From contig NZ_LMCP01000020.1 of NCBI RefSeq assembly GCF_001425625.1, positions 64,487-107,499 on the forward strand: 43,013 nucleotides of DNA, in the 5' to 3' direction. The stretch's first letter is position 1, and every line of letters starts with the position of its first letter. This stretch comes from Mesorhizobium sp. Root102 (GTDB lineage Bacteria > Pseudomonadota > Alphaproteobacteria > Rhizobiales > Rhizobiaceae). Of the stretch, positions 26,767 to 35,016 are shown piece by piece. The notes beneath the pieces were generated by a model. The model worked only from the letters and a program-made list of their open reading frames with translations. It was not told the origin of the DNA and searched no databases. The position numbers and the translations under genes are program-made.

Positions 26767-28092
26767 TCAGACGCGATAGTACCGGTTTGCTCGCTTCTCG
26801 GCCTCTTCCATCGCCTCTTGCGGCGTCGCCTGTCCTGTCACGGCCTTGGCGAACATGTCGACCAGGACATAATCGGCCATGGTCGCTGCCGAAGCATAAC
26901 CGAGCGGCCCGGCATAGCCGTTGGGACGCAGCGTCGCCGAGGCTTTCGCATAAGCGGCATTGTTCGGGTCGGCCGTCCACACCGGATTGTTGTCGAAGGC
27001 TTTGAGTGTCTGGCAGCAGTAGCCCGCCGAGGAAGTGATCCAGTCCGACATTTGCGGATCCTCGAACATGAACTGCAGATAGGCTTTGGCCGCGTTGGGG
27101 TAGGGCGTGTAGTCGAAAATGACGGCCGTGGTCACCTGGAACAGTTCGACGGATTTGCCGACAGGGCCGATCGGCAGGTTGGTCGTGCGTATGTCCTTGG
27201 CGATTTCAGCCAGCTTGGGATCCTTGTCCTTGTTGATCTTGGCCGTGTTGTAGGCGGAAATTCCATTGGCGATCACCCCCAGTTCGCCGGCCAGGAAGGC
27301 GCGGTTGTTGTTGACGTCGAGCCAGCTTTCGGTGCCGGGGATGAAGGTCTTGTAGAGCTCCTGCGCGTATTCGATCGCCTTGAGGGTCTCCGGGCTGTTG
27401 ATCGCCACCTTTCCGCCTTCGTCGACCATCTGACCGCCATGGCTCCAGAGCAGCCAGTGAGCGTAGTTGTTACCGTCGCCGACGCCATGGCCGTGCGTGA
27501 AGCCGGCGGGATGTCCCTTCGCCTGCAAGGCCTTGCAGAGTTCGAGGAAGCCTGCGGTGTCCTTCGGAAACTCCGAGAAGCCAGCTTCCTTCACCCAGCT
27601 CTCCCGATAGACGATGGCATTGCCGATGGTGGCCAGGGGCAGGCCGAGGAATTTGCCCTCCCGTGTTGCATACTGCTTTGGACCGTCGTGCCAGCCGCCA
27701 TATTTCGCGCCCAGATACTCACCCAACTCCGACACATCGTGAAGCTTGTCGGGATATTGATGCGGGTCGTCGAACCAGACGAACATGAGGTCCGGACCGG
27801 AGCCGACATTGGCGGCGACCGCCGCCTTGGGGCGAATGTCCTCCCAGCTTTCCTTGTCGACGCGAACCTGGACGCCTGTAGCCTCGGTGAACCGCTTGGT
27901 ATTGGCCAGCCATTGGTCCTCATCGCCCTGCACGAACGGCGACCAACGCAGCAGCCGCAGCTTTGCGCCTTCCTCGGGCTTATATGTCAATCCCTGTTGG
28001 GCGAAGGCGGGAGAGCCGACGAACCGGCTTCCCAAGACACCCGCCGCGGCGCCAGCGGTGGTGCGGATCACGTCACGTCTGGTGAATTTCAT
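26767..28092 (-). CDS. Periplasmic solute-binding protein of a CUT1 ABC importer
   Basis: A 441-residue family 1 extracellular solute-binding protein. The N-terminus carries a twin-arginine signal (TRRDVIRTTAGAAAGVLGS, with an AFAQQ cleavage region near residue 32), so the protein is probably exported folded through Tat. The mature part has the MalE-like pattern (VDKESWEDIRPKAAVAANVG, GPDLMFVWFDD and a PLATIGNAIVYRESW stretch). It would deliver a sugar or polyol to the two permeases. A strong ribosome site AGGAGG precedes the ATG. The substrate cannot be inferred from the sequence. Confidence 0.92.
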   Translation of the reverse strand: MKFTRRDVIRTTAGAAAGVLGSRFVGSPAFAQQGLTYKPEEGAKLRLLRWSPFVQGDEDQWLANTKRFTEATGVQVRVDKESWEDIRPKAAVAANVGSGPDLMFVWFDDPHQYPDKLHDVSELGEYLGAKYGGWHDGPKQYATREGKFLGLPLATIGNAIVYRESWVKEAGFSEFPKDTAGFLELCKALQAKGHPAGFTHGHGVGDGNNYAHWLLWSHGGQMVDEGGKVAINSPETLKAIEYAQELYKTFIPGTESWLDVNNNRAFLAGELGVIANGISAYNTAKINKDKDPKLAEIAKDIRTTNLPIGPVGKSVELFQVTTAVIFDYTPYPNAAKAYLQFMFEDPQMSDWITSSAGYCCQTLKAFDNNPVWTADPNNAAYAKASATLRPNGYAGPLGYASAATMADYVLVDMFAKAVTGQATPQEAMEEAEKRANRYYRV

Positions 28093-28130
28093 GCTCGTTT
28101 CCTCCTGTTTATTGTCCTTGCCGTGAAGTC

Positions 28131-29216
28131 CTACTGCTCGGTGCGTGTTTCGAATCGCTGTCCGGTTTCGCCGTGGAAGAGATGGATGAGGCCGGGATCG
28201 GCCGTAAGCCGGATGGTTTCGCCCGGCGTGAAGGAATGGCGTTCCCGGAAATTCGCGACGATCTCTTCGCCGCTGGCTGTCCGGCCGATGAGCTGCACTT
28301 CGGACCCTGTTGGCTCGACCACTGCGACGGTGACCGGAATGCCCTGGTGGTCGGACAGCCGCAAATGCTCCGGCCGTATTCCCAGCACCACCGGCTCGCC
28401 ATTGCCGATGGAAAGTGCCGAGGCCAGCGGGATTGAAATCCCCCCGGAGCCTCGAAAGGACGGCGAGCCGTCGGTGGCGATTTCGCCCCTGAGCAAATTC
28501 ATGGCCGGCGAGCCGATAAAGCTGGCGACAAAAAGATTGTTCGGCCGGTCATAGAGTTCCAGTGGCGGGCCGATCTGCTCGACGATGCCGTCGTGCATGA
28601 CGACGATCTTGTCGGCCATGGTCATGGCTTCGATCTGGTCGTGAGTGACATAGACTGTCGTGGTCTTCAGGCGCTGGTGCAATTCCTTGATCTCGGCACG
28701 CATCTGCACTCGGAGCTTGGCGTCGAGATTGGATAGCGGCTCGTCGAAGAGGAAGACAGCCGGATCGCGCACGATCGCTCGACCCATGGCGACGCGCTGG
28801 CGCTGGCCGCCGGAAAGCTGCCGCGGATAGCGCGACAGCAGCGGCACTAGTCCAAGGATTTCGGCCGCGCGCTGAACGCCGGCATCGCTTTCGGCTTTCG
28901 AAACACCCTTGAGCATGAGCGAGAATGCCATGTTCTCGGCGACGGTCATGTGCGGGTAGAGCGCGTAGTTCTGGAAGACCATGGCGACGTCGCGTTCTTT
29001 TGGCGCCACGTTGTTGACGACCCGCTCGCCAATCGCAATCTGGCCGCGCGAAATCTTTTCCAGGCCGGCGATCATCCTGAGAAGGGTCGACTTTCCGCAG
29101 CCCGACGGCCCGACCAGAGTGACGAACTCGCCGTCTTTTATATCCACGCTGACGCCGTGGAGAATCTCGACGGTCCCGAACGACTTGTAGACATCGCCAA
29201 TCGCGACAGACGCCAT
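28131..29216 (-). CDS. ABC transporter ATPase (UgpC/MsmK type)
   Basis: A 361-residue nucleotide-binding subunit with Walker A GPSGCGKST, the signature LSGGQRQRVAMGRA, Walker B VFLFDEPLSNLD and the switch His region VYVTHDQIEAMTMAD. The C-terminal part (about 240-361) is the TOBE/OB regulatory domain typical of sugar importers. ATG 29216 is used because GGGAGG lies just upstream. An earlier in-frame start would remove that ribosome site. It is the first gene of the operon and is preceded by a LacI-type operator. The order ATPase, binding protein, permeases differs from the more common arrangement with the binding protein first. Confidence 0.93.
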   Translation of the reverse strand: MASVAIGDVYKSFGTVEILHGVSVDIKDGEFVTLVGPSGCGKSTLLRMIAGLEKISRGQIAIGERVVNNVAPKERDVAMVFQNYALYPHMTVAENMAFSLMLKGVSKAESDAGVQRAAEILGLVPLLSRYPRQLSGGQRQRVAMGRAIVRDPAVFLFDEPLSNLDAKLRVQMRAEIKELHQRLKTTTVYVTHDQIEAMTMADKIVVMHDGIVEQIGPPLELYDRPNNLFVASFIGSPAMNLLRGEIATDGSPSFRGSGGISIPLASALSIGNGEPVVLGIRPEHLRLSDHQGIPVTVAVVEPTGSEVQLIGRTASGEEIVANFRERHSFTPGETIRLTADPGLIHLFHGETGQRFETRTEQ

Positions 29217-29321
29217 CGATTTCCTCCCGACAGATTCCTGCGACGTCGTCGAAGGGAACCGCTTTCTATCTGGCCCGCGACAGCTCCCAAGCTCCTCCCT
29301 GGTCACGCGCGATGATGAAAC

Positions 29322-29333
29322 GGTAGCGCTACC
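29322..29333 (-). promoter_or_regulatory. LacI-family operator upstream of the ABC operon
   Basis: A perfect 12-base palindrome GGTAGCGCTACC with a central CG, the form bound by LacI/GalR-family repressors. On the - strand a possible -35 TTTACA and, after 17 bases, a -10 TACCGT overlap the palindrome, 100-110 bases before the ATPase start. No LacI-family gene is in the window, so the regulator lies elsewhere. Confidence 0.5.
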
Positions 29334-29379
29334 AGACCTGCCTGTAAAGGCAAACGCCTGCCGAAAGTAGCATCATGAA

Positions 29380-29675
29380 TCAAGCAGGTGAACCAGAGTG
29401 CGATGCGGTGACGGCCACCGATGGCAAGCAAGAGTTCATTGTCCGGGAGAGAGGCCATCGATCCCAATCGTCATCCAACAGCAGGCGGGAACGTTCGATT
29501 GTCGGGCAGCGTTCGCTGAAATGCTCAAGACGCTGCCGCGAGGTGACCCTGTTGTCGTCCGAGAGGTCGAAGCTGGCCCGGGTGAGGGTGGCGCCCATCA
29601 CATAGTTCCAGAGCGACCATATCGCGACGTTCAGATCTGCCTCCCTCGCTAGCGGTGCCGGGCATTCAGCAAAGC
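29380..29675 (-). pseudogene. TetR-family regulator remnant (C-terminal domain)
   Basis: On the - strand the frame reads FAECPAPLAREADLNVAIW followed by SLWNYVMGATLTRASFDL and later RLLLDDDWD, which resembles the helical ligand-binding domain of TetR-like repressors. An in-frame TAG lies just upstream and no helix-turn-helix domain is present, so the DNA-binding half is lost. The match is to general TetR C-terminal character by eye, not to a named member. Confidence 0.4.
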
Positions 29676-29681
29676 GGAAGC

Positions 29682-29722
29682 GACATTCCTACTTTGCAAA
29701 AGTGGGACATTTTAACTTTGGG
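29682..29722. mobile_element. Possible IS21-like terminal fragment
   Basis: Two related 17-base units, GACATTCCTACTTTGCA (29682-29698) and GACATTTTAACTTTGGG (29706-29722), are spaced by 24 bases. Tandem GGACATTTT-type boxes are typical of IS21-family ends. No transposase gene lies nearby, so at most this is a relic. Confidence 0.3.
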
Positions 29723-29732
29723 CCACATCAGA

Positions 29733-29760
29733 AAGTCGCATAAGATAGATTATGGAACTT
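29733..29760 (+). other. dif: dif-like XerC/XerD recombination site
   Basis: The site reads AAGTCGCATAA (XerC-side arm, 29733-29743), GATAGA (central region, 29744-29749) and TTATGGAACTT (XerD-side arm, 29750-29760). Against E. coli dif, the CGCATAA and TTATG cores align with the same 6-base spacing (17 of 28 identical by my count). It is intergenic and sits where gene orientation switches. XerC and XerD resolve chromosome dimers at dif in the terminus. Confidence 0.7.
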
Positions 29761-29859
29761 ACGCATTAGCCAAGAACTGGAAATTGCCGCTGATTTTCAT
29801 AGGCTTGAGCCAATTGTCGCGTATTGCCTTGAGCGGATAGCCAACGCTAGGCTGTCGAA

Positions 29860-30621
29860 ATGAAGATGGCAAACAGCGACATCGAAGCGGCCGTCGACGT
29901 GTTCGTGCATGGCTACAGCGCCGACAGAAGCCGAACCTTTCCTTACGAGGCCAGCCGCGTCGGACCGTTGTGGCTGATGCGCGACGCCGAGCGCAAGAAT
30001 CCTCGCGACTACCGCGGCGAGGAATGGGTCGTCCATGACGTCGCCGCTCCAGAGGCCGATGCCATCGTGCGGCAACATGCACGGTCGGGCTTTGCCATTT
30101 CCGTTGTGATCGCGAACGAGGATCCGGACGGGCCGACACGAGCCGCCTACAAAGCTCTCGGCTATCGGCTGCTTCGGACCGAAGGCTTTTTCGTCCACCG
30201 ATTGCGCCAGATTCCGAGTCCGCCGGCGGTTGCTTCGGTCGAACGCGTGCAGACAGCCGAACGGGCGGCGCAGTTGGGAAAGATCATCCGCAGGCTGCCG
30301 ATCGCGGACGATTTGCTCGGCGATAGTGCGCCGTTCCGCCAGTATGTGGCAGTCGATGGCGCCGATATCGTTGGGCGCGTGCGCAGCTTGGATGCCGTGG
30401 GAGCCACGTGGTGTTCGAGCATGTATGTCGAGCCTTCGCACCGGCGTCGCGGCATTGGCCAGGCTTTGATGTCGAAAATGTTGCACGACGATCGGGCGCG
30501 TGGGTCGAGGTACTCGGTGCTGGCTGCAACCCACGCCGGGGCGCTGCTTTATCCCCGGATGGGCTACGAGCGGATCGGAACGCTGCTAATATTTGCACCA
30601 AGGAGTCGAAAGCCCTCATGA
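29860..30621 (+). CDS. GNAT-family N-acetyltransferase
   Basis: A 253-residue protein with the acetyl-CoA-binding motif A near residues 190-210: MYVEPSHRRRGIGQALMSKM, where RRRGIG is the pyrophosphate loop. The strand following it (SRYSVLAATHAGALLYPRMG) completes the fold. The N-terminal 150 residues may be a second, degenerate GNAT half (ANEDPDGPTRAAYKALGYRL), making it a two-domain protein. The acceptor is unknown. ATG 29860 is taken, with another ATG two codons later. It is the only + strand gene between the ABC operon and the long - strand block, and it begins 99 bases past the dif-like site. Confidence 0.83.
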   Translation: MKMANSDIEAAVDVFVHGYSADRSRTFPYEASRVGPLWLMRDAERKNPRDYRGEEWVVHDVAAPEADAIVRQHARSGFAISVVIANEDPDGPTRAAYKALGYRLLRTEGFFVHRLRQIPSPPAVASVERVQTAERAAQLGKIIRRLPIADDLLGDSAPFRQYVAVDGADIVGRVRSLDAVGATWCSSMYVEPSHRRRGIGQALMSKMLHDDRARGSRYSVLAATHAGALLYPRMGYERIGTLLIFAPRSRKPS

Positions 30622-30634
30622 AGGTCTATTCGCA

Positions 30635-31453
30635 TCACACTGAATCATAAGGGATTTCGATCACCATTCCATCATAGGCCGGTTCGACGTTGGCTGGTGT
30701 CTCGGCCATCACCGTGGCGTAGTCGAGCGGCACGTGCATATGCGTCAGCACGGCGTGTGTTGGCGCCAATCGCTCGATCCAGTCCAACGCTTGCCCAAGT
30801 GACAGGTGACTTGGATGCATCCGGTACTGCAGCGCGTCGATGATCAACACGTCGAGGCCGCGCAGCCGTTCGACGGTGGCCTCCGGAAAGCCACTGATGT
30901 CAGGGCAATAGGCTAGCGCGCCGATGCGAAAGCCGAGCGATATGATATCGCCATGGATTTGCGGCAACGGCTCGAGGGTGAGGGCACCCCCCTCTCCTTC
31001 GATGACCACCGGCCTGGCGTGGTCGATGAGATGCGGCCGGACGATCGGCGGATAGGAACTGCCTTGCGGCGTCTCGAAACAATATCCGAACGCCTCCCGC
31101 AGCCGAAGCATTGTCGCGGTGTCGGCGTGGATGTCGATCAGCTGGCGCTGATCCTGAACGAAACCGCGCAGGTCGTCGATGCCGTGGATATGGTCGGCAT
31201 GAGGGTGCGTATAGACGACCGCATCGATGCGTTTGACGCAGGCCATCAGCATTTGCTGCCGAAAATCCGGTCCTGTGTCGATGACGACAATCGTGCGGAT
31301 GCCGTTCGCCGCGATCCGCTCGACCAGGACAGCGGTGCGCATGCGCCGGTTCTTCGGGTTGTGCGGGTCGCAATTGCCCCAGTCGCCAGTGATGCGCGGC
31401 GTGCCTGGCGACGAGCCGCAGCCGAGAATGGTGAGGCGCAGGCGGTCAGGCAT
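30635..31453 (-). CDS. MBL-fold metallohydrolase (PhnP-like)
   Basis: A 272-residue metallo-beta-lactamase fold protein. The metal motif is THPHADHIHG (His83, His85, Asp87 and His88). Supporting features are LGCGSSPGTP at the start, VVIDTGPDFRQQML, and the downstream HGDIISLGFRIG and LTHMHVPLDY segments. It belongs to the PhnP/RNase Z-like group that cleaves phosphodiester bonds, often cyclic ribose phosphates, but PhnP-specific assignment is uncertain. It starts three bases after the tatD stop and closes the long - strand operon from rlpA. Confidence 0.88.
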   Translation of the reverse strand: MPDRLRLTILGCGSSPGTPRITGDWGNCDPHNPKNRRMRTAVLVERIAANGIRTIVVIDTGPDFRQQMLMACVKRIDAVVYTHPHADHIHGIDDLRGFVQDQRQLIDIHADTATMLRLREAFGYCFETPQGSSYPPIVRPHLIDHARPVVIEGEGGALTLEPLPQIHGDIISLGFRIGALAYCPDISGFPEATVERLRGLDVLIIDALQYRMHPSHLSLGQALDWIERLAPTHAVLTHMHVPLDYATVMAETPANVEPAYDGMVIEIPYDSV

Positions 31454-31456
31454 CGT

Positions 31457-32269
31457 TCAGGCACTTTGCTCGGGCCAAACACTTTGCTCGGGAGGTCGCG
31501 GCATCTTGCCGAACAGGCGGAAGAAATTGTTCGTCGTCAGATCAGCGATTTCAGCCTCGCCGACACCGATTGTTTCGGCCAGCACCCTGGCGGTATGGGC
31601 GACATAGGCCGGTTCGTTGCGCTTGCCGCGAAATGGCACGGGCGCCAGGTAGGGCGCGTCGGTTTCGACCAGCAGGCGGTCGTGCGGCACATCGGCGGCA
31701 ATGGCGCGCAACTCTGCCGAATTCTTGAAGGTGAGAATGCCTGAGAACGACACGTAGCCGCCGAGAGCGACGCCCACCTCGGCAAGTCGGCGCCCGGAGG
31801 AAAAGCAATGCAGGATGAAGGGGAAGGCGCCCTTCCCTGTTTCGTCCTCGAGAATATTAGCCATATCGGCATCGGCATCGCGTGAATGGATGACCAGGGG
31901 CAGCCCCGTTTCGCGTGCGGCGGCGATGTGATTGCGAAACGCTTGCGCCTGTGCATCGCGTGGCGCCTTGTCGTAGAAATAGTCGAGACCGGCCTCGCCG
32001 ATCGCCACCACCTTCGGGTGGGCAGCCAGCCGCACCAGATCGGCTGACGTTACGTCCAGCTCTTCCGCGGCATTGTGCGGATGGGTGCCGACCGAACAGT
32101 ATACCTCATCGAAAGTATCTGCGATTTCAAGGATTTGCTGAAATCGCTTCACTCGAGTTGAGATCGTCACCATGCGAGCGACACCGGCCGCCTTGGCGCG
32201 GGCGACGATAGCCGCCCTCTCCTCGGCGAAATCTGGAAAATCCAGATGGCAGTGGCTGTCGACGAGCAT
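31457..32269 (-). CDS. tatD: TatD-family metal-dependent DNase
   Basis: A 270-residue TIM-barrel hydrolase. The metal-binding start LVDSHCHLDFPDF (His6 and His8) is followed by GEAGLDYFYD, LVIHSRDAD and the late LVETDAPYLAPVPFRG signature. TatD/YcfH proteins are 3'-5' exonucleases acting on DNA and RNA. Its ATG overlaps the metG stop by one base, a translational coupling usual for the holB-metG-tatD cluster. Length is normal. Confidence 0.95.
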   Translation of the reverse strand: MLVDSHCHLDFPDFAEERAAIVARAKAAGVARMVTISTRVKRFQQILEIADTFDEVYCSVGTHPHNAAEELDVTSADLVRLAAHPKVVAIGEAGLDYFYDKAPRDAQAQAFRNHIAAARETGLPLVIHSRDADADMANILEDETGKGAFPFILHCFSSGRRLAEVGVALGGYVSFSGILTFKNSAELRAIAADVPHDRLLVETDAPYLAPVPFRGKRNEPAYVAHTARVLAETIGVGEAEIADLTTNNFFRLFGKMPRPPEQSVWPEQSA

Positions 32270-33819
32270 CAGACGTTCGCGTCCGGCTGTTCGACGTAAC
32301 GCGGAAACACCCCTTCCGGCACGGGCAACGCAGTGCCTGGCACCAGCGCATGGTCGGCGTGGACATGCGCGAAATCGCGCCTATCCGCCGGGACCGCCAG
32401 CAGATCGAGCAGTTTGTTGGCCGAGCCCGGGACGAAGGGCTGACACAGCACCGCCACGCGACGCACGACCTCGGCGGTCGTCCACAGCACGGTTTCCATG
32501 CGCGCCGGATTGGTCTTCTTCAGCGCCCATGGTGCCTCGCCGGCGAAGTATCGGTCGGCTTCCGCCACCACCCCGAAGATCGACGCGAGCGCCAGATGGA
32601 TAGCCTGCTCGGCCATCGCCTTGCGCGCGGTGTCGAGCGCGGCGACGGCCTGGTCCAGGATCGCGCTGTCGGCATCCGTCAGCTCGCCGCGTTGCGGCAC
32701 CACGCCGCCGCAGTTCTTGGCGATCATCGACAGCGATCGCTGCGCCAGATTGCCGAGACCATTGGCAAGGTCGGCATTGGTACGGTTGACGATCGCCTCA
32801 TGGCTGTAGCTGCCATCGTTGCCGAACGGCACCTCGCGCAGGAAGAAATAGCGCACCTGGTCGAGACCGTAGTGCTCGACCATGGCGAATGGATCGACGA
32901 CGTTGCCAACCGATTTCGACATTTTCTCGCCGCGGTTGAACAGGAAGCCATGCGCGAAAACGCGCTTTGGCAACTCGATACCGGCCGACATCAGAAAGGC
33001 CGGCCAATAGACCGCATGGAAGCGGACAATGTCCTTGCCGATGATGTGCGTGGCCGGCCAATAGCGCCACTGCTCGGCCTTTGTGTCGGGATAGCCGGCG
33101 GCGGTGATGTAATTGGTCAAGGCGTCGACCCAGACATACATCACATGCTTGTCGTCGCCTGGCACCGGCACGCCCCATTTGAAGGTCGTACGCGAGATCG
33201 ACAGATCCTTCAGCCCGGACTTGACGAAGCTCAGCACCTCGTTGCGGCGCTCAGTCGGACCGACAAAGTCGGGCTGGCTCTCATAAAGTGCCAGCAATTT
33301 GTCCTGATAGGCGGAAAGCCGGAAGAAGTAGCTTTCTTCCTCGTTCCATTCGACGGGCGAGCCAAGCGGTTCGCGACGCACGCCGTCGTCGCCGACGGTC
33401 GTCTCACCTTCGTCGAAATAGGCTTCCTGGCGAACCGAGTACCAGCCGCTATAGCGGTCGAGATAGATGTCGCCATTGGCGGCCATCGCCTTCCAGATCG
33501 CCTGGCAGGATTCATAGTGGCGCGGCTCCGTCGTGCGAATGTACTCGTCATTCGAGCCGCCCATCGCCTCGGTCATGGCACGGAAAATCGCCGAATTGCG
33601 GTCGGCCAGCGCCAGAGGCGTTATGCCTTCCTTCTCGGCCGTCTGCTGCATCTTGAGGCCATGTTCGTCCGTGCCGGTCAGGAAGAACACGTCCTTGCCG
33701 TCCAGACGCTGGAAGCGAGCCAACGCGTCGGTTGCAATGACCGTATAGGCGTGACCGATATGCGGCTTGCCGTTCGGATAGAAGATCGGGGTGGTGATGT
33801 AGAATGTGTCGCGTGACAT
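32269..33819 (-). CDS. metG: Methionyl-tRNA synthetase
   Basis: A 516-residue class I synthetase that charges tRNA-Met. The ATP motif HIGH is at residues 20-23 (KPHIGHAYTV) and KMSKS is near residue 300 (GEKMSKSVGNV). The anticodon-binding alpha-helical domain follows. The cysteines of the zinc knuckle are absent, as in the short MetG type, and no C-terminal dimerisation domain is present. ATG 33819 gives the usual start MSRDTFYITTPIFYPNG. A longer frame upstream would run through the hairpin repeat and is rejected. It is followed directly by tatD. Confidence 0.96.
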   Translation of the reverse strand: MSRDTFYITTPIFYPNGKPHIGHAYTVIATDALARFQRLDGKDVFFLTGTDEHGLKMQQTAEKEGITPLALADRNSAIFRAMTEAMGGSNDEYIRTTEPRHYESCQAIWKAMAANGDIYLDRYSGWYSVRQEAYFDEGETTVGDDGVRREPLGSPVEWNEEESYFFRLSAYQDKLLALYESQPDFVGPTERRNEVLSFVKSGLKDLSISRTTFKWGVPVPGDDKHVMYVWVDALTNYITAAGYPDTKAEQWRYWPATHIIGKDIVRFHAVYWPAFLMSAGIELPKRVFAHGFLFNRGEKMSKSVGNVVDPFAMVEHYGLDQVRYFFLREVPFGNDGSYSHEAIVNRTNADLANGLGNLAQRSLSMIAKNCGGVVPQRGELTDADSAILDQAVAALDTARKAMAEQAIHLALASIFGVVAEADRYFAGEAPWALKKTNPARMETVLWTTAEVVRRVAVLCQPFVPGSANKLLDLLAVPADRRDFAHVHADHALVPGTALPVPEGVFPRYVEQPDANV

Positions 33820-33900
33820 GAATGGACCGTCATGAATGTCTGAATGGAAAGGCGTGGCGGTGGATATCGCATCGGAACGGCGATTGCCATCCCGTGGCCA

Positions 33901-33949
33901 ATGCATGCCGCCCAAAAGTGGCCCCGGTTTTGAGGGCAACGGCATGCAT
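33901..33949. repeat. Hairpin repeat, ATGCATGTCG-arm type, copy 2
   Basis: Outer arms ATGCATGCCG (33901-33910) and CGGCATGCAT (33940-33949) are perfectly complementary and differ from copies 1 and 3 at one compensated position. The inner CCCAAAAGTGG and CCCCGGTTTTGAGGG parts match. It lies between holB and metG, 11 bases beyond the holB stop. Confidence 0.85.
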
Positions 33950-33960
33950 CGAAAAGGCCG

Positions 33961-35016
33961 TCACATTCGCATTGCAGAGTTCAGGCGCTCGATCATGGTC
34001 AAAGCGTGCTGCTTCTTGTCGAGATTGTAGGTATCGGTCTCAGATATAGCGTCCAGTGCCTCATGCCAAGTGTCCGACAGCGTTTTGGCCCGAGCGAGAT
34101 CGCCCGCCAGCGCTGCCTGGCTTGCCGCGTCCGACAACAGGTCCAGTGCCCGGCGGTTGAAGATATCGAACTGGATCGCCTGGTCGCGGCCGGCCACGGC
34201 TTCGGCAAGACGAAACGCGCCGCCGACATCGCTCTTTCTTCCCGCCACCAGGGCGTCGAGCGTCGAGGCGATCTCCAGCCCGCCATACTGCGTCAACAGG
34301 ATCGCGTTGCGGGCGCTGCCTCCTGCCCGCTCGGCCAGTGCCGCGCGCGCCGCTGGGTCGTCCGGCGGCGGCGGTCCCGCCGTTTCCAGCACCGCCATCA
34401 GCTCTTCGGCGTCGAGCGGCGTCAATCGCACCACCTGGCAGCGCGACCGGATCGTCGGCAGCAGACTGCCCGGTGCATGGACGATCAGGATGAACAAGGT
34501 TCGTGCCGGCGGCTCTTCAAGATTCTTCAGCAAGGCATTGGCGGCATTGGCGTTCATGTCGTCGGCCGGGTCGACGATGACGACCCGGTAGCTGCCATCA
34601 TGCGAGGTCAGCGACAGGAAGCGGTTGACCTTGCGAATTTCATCGACAGTGACGACCGTCTTGAAGCTCTTGGTCTTGTCGTTCAGCGGCCGGGTCAGAT
34701 GCAGCACGCCGGGATGCGCCCCGGTGGCGATCTGGCGAAACAGCGACGAAGCCGGATCGGGAGTGGCAAGGCTTTCCGGCGCCTGCGCGAAATCCGGATG
34801 CTTCAGGAGATGGTGAGCAAGATGGAAGGCCAGCGTCGCCTTGCCGATGCCGACCGGTCCGGAGAAGATCAGCGCATGCGGCAGCTTTCCCGCGCGGTAG
34901 GCGGCGGTGAGCATGGCCGCGGCTTGGCTGTGCCCGACCAGACGCGGCGTTTCGGATGGCTCGGGCACGCCGTCCAGCGTGTCGTGCTGTTCGGGTGCGA
35001 TGCGCTCAAAAATCAT
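33961..35016 (-). CDS. holB: DNA polymerase III delta-prime subunit
   Basis: A 351-residue AAA+ clamp-loader subunit. The Walker A-like loop is SGPVGIGKATLAFHLAHHL, followed by VVIVDPADDMNANAANALLK, the LEEPPA motif and IRSRCQVVRL sensor 1/SRC region. Delta-prime normally acts without ATP hydrolysis. The zinc-binding cysteines of E. coli delta-prime are not visible. It works with tau/gamma and delta to load the beta clamp. The start overlaps the tmk stop by four bases, and metG follows beyond the hairpin repeat. Confidence 0.9.
   Translation of the reverse strand: MIFERIAPEQHDTLDGVPEPSETPRLVGHSQAAAMLTAAYRAGKLPHALIFSGPVGIGKATLAFHLAHHLLKHPDFAQAPESLATPDPASSLFRQIATGAHPGVLHLTRPLNDKTKSFKTVVTVDEIRKVNRFLSLTSHDGSYRVVIVDPADDMNANAANALLKNLEEPPARTLFILIVHAPGSLLPTIRSRCQVVRLTPLDAEELMAVLETAGPPPPDDPAARAALAERAGGSARNAILLTQYGGLEIASTLDALVAGRKSDVGGAFRLAEAVAGRDQAIQFDIFNRRALDLLSDAASQAALAGDLARAKTLSDTWHEALDAISETDTYNLDKKQHALTMIERLNSAMRM

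Noticed and set aside
26818..28554. Long open frame (578 codons) on the + strand opposite the solute-binding protein gene
   Set aside because: Shadow of the ABC operon. The product has no domain and the wrong codon pattern.
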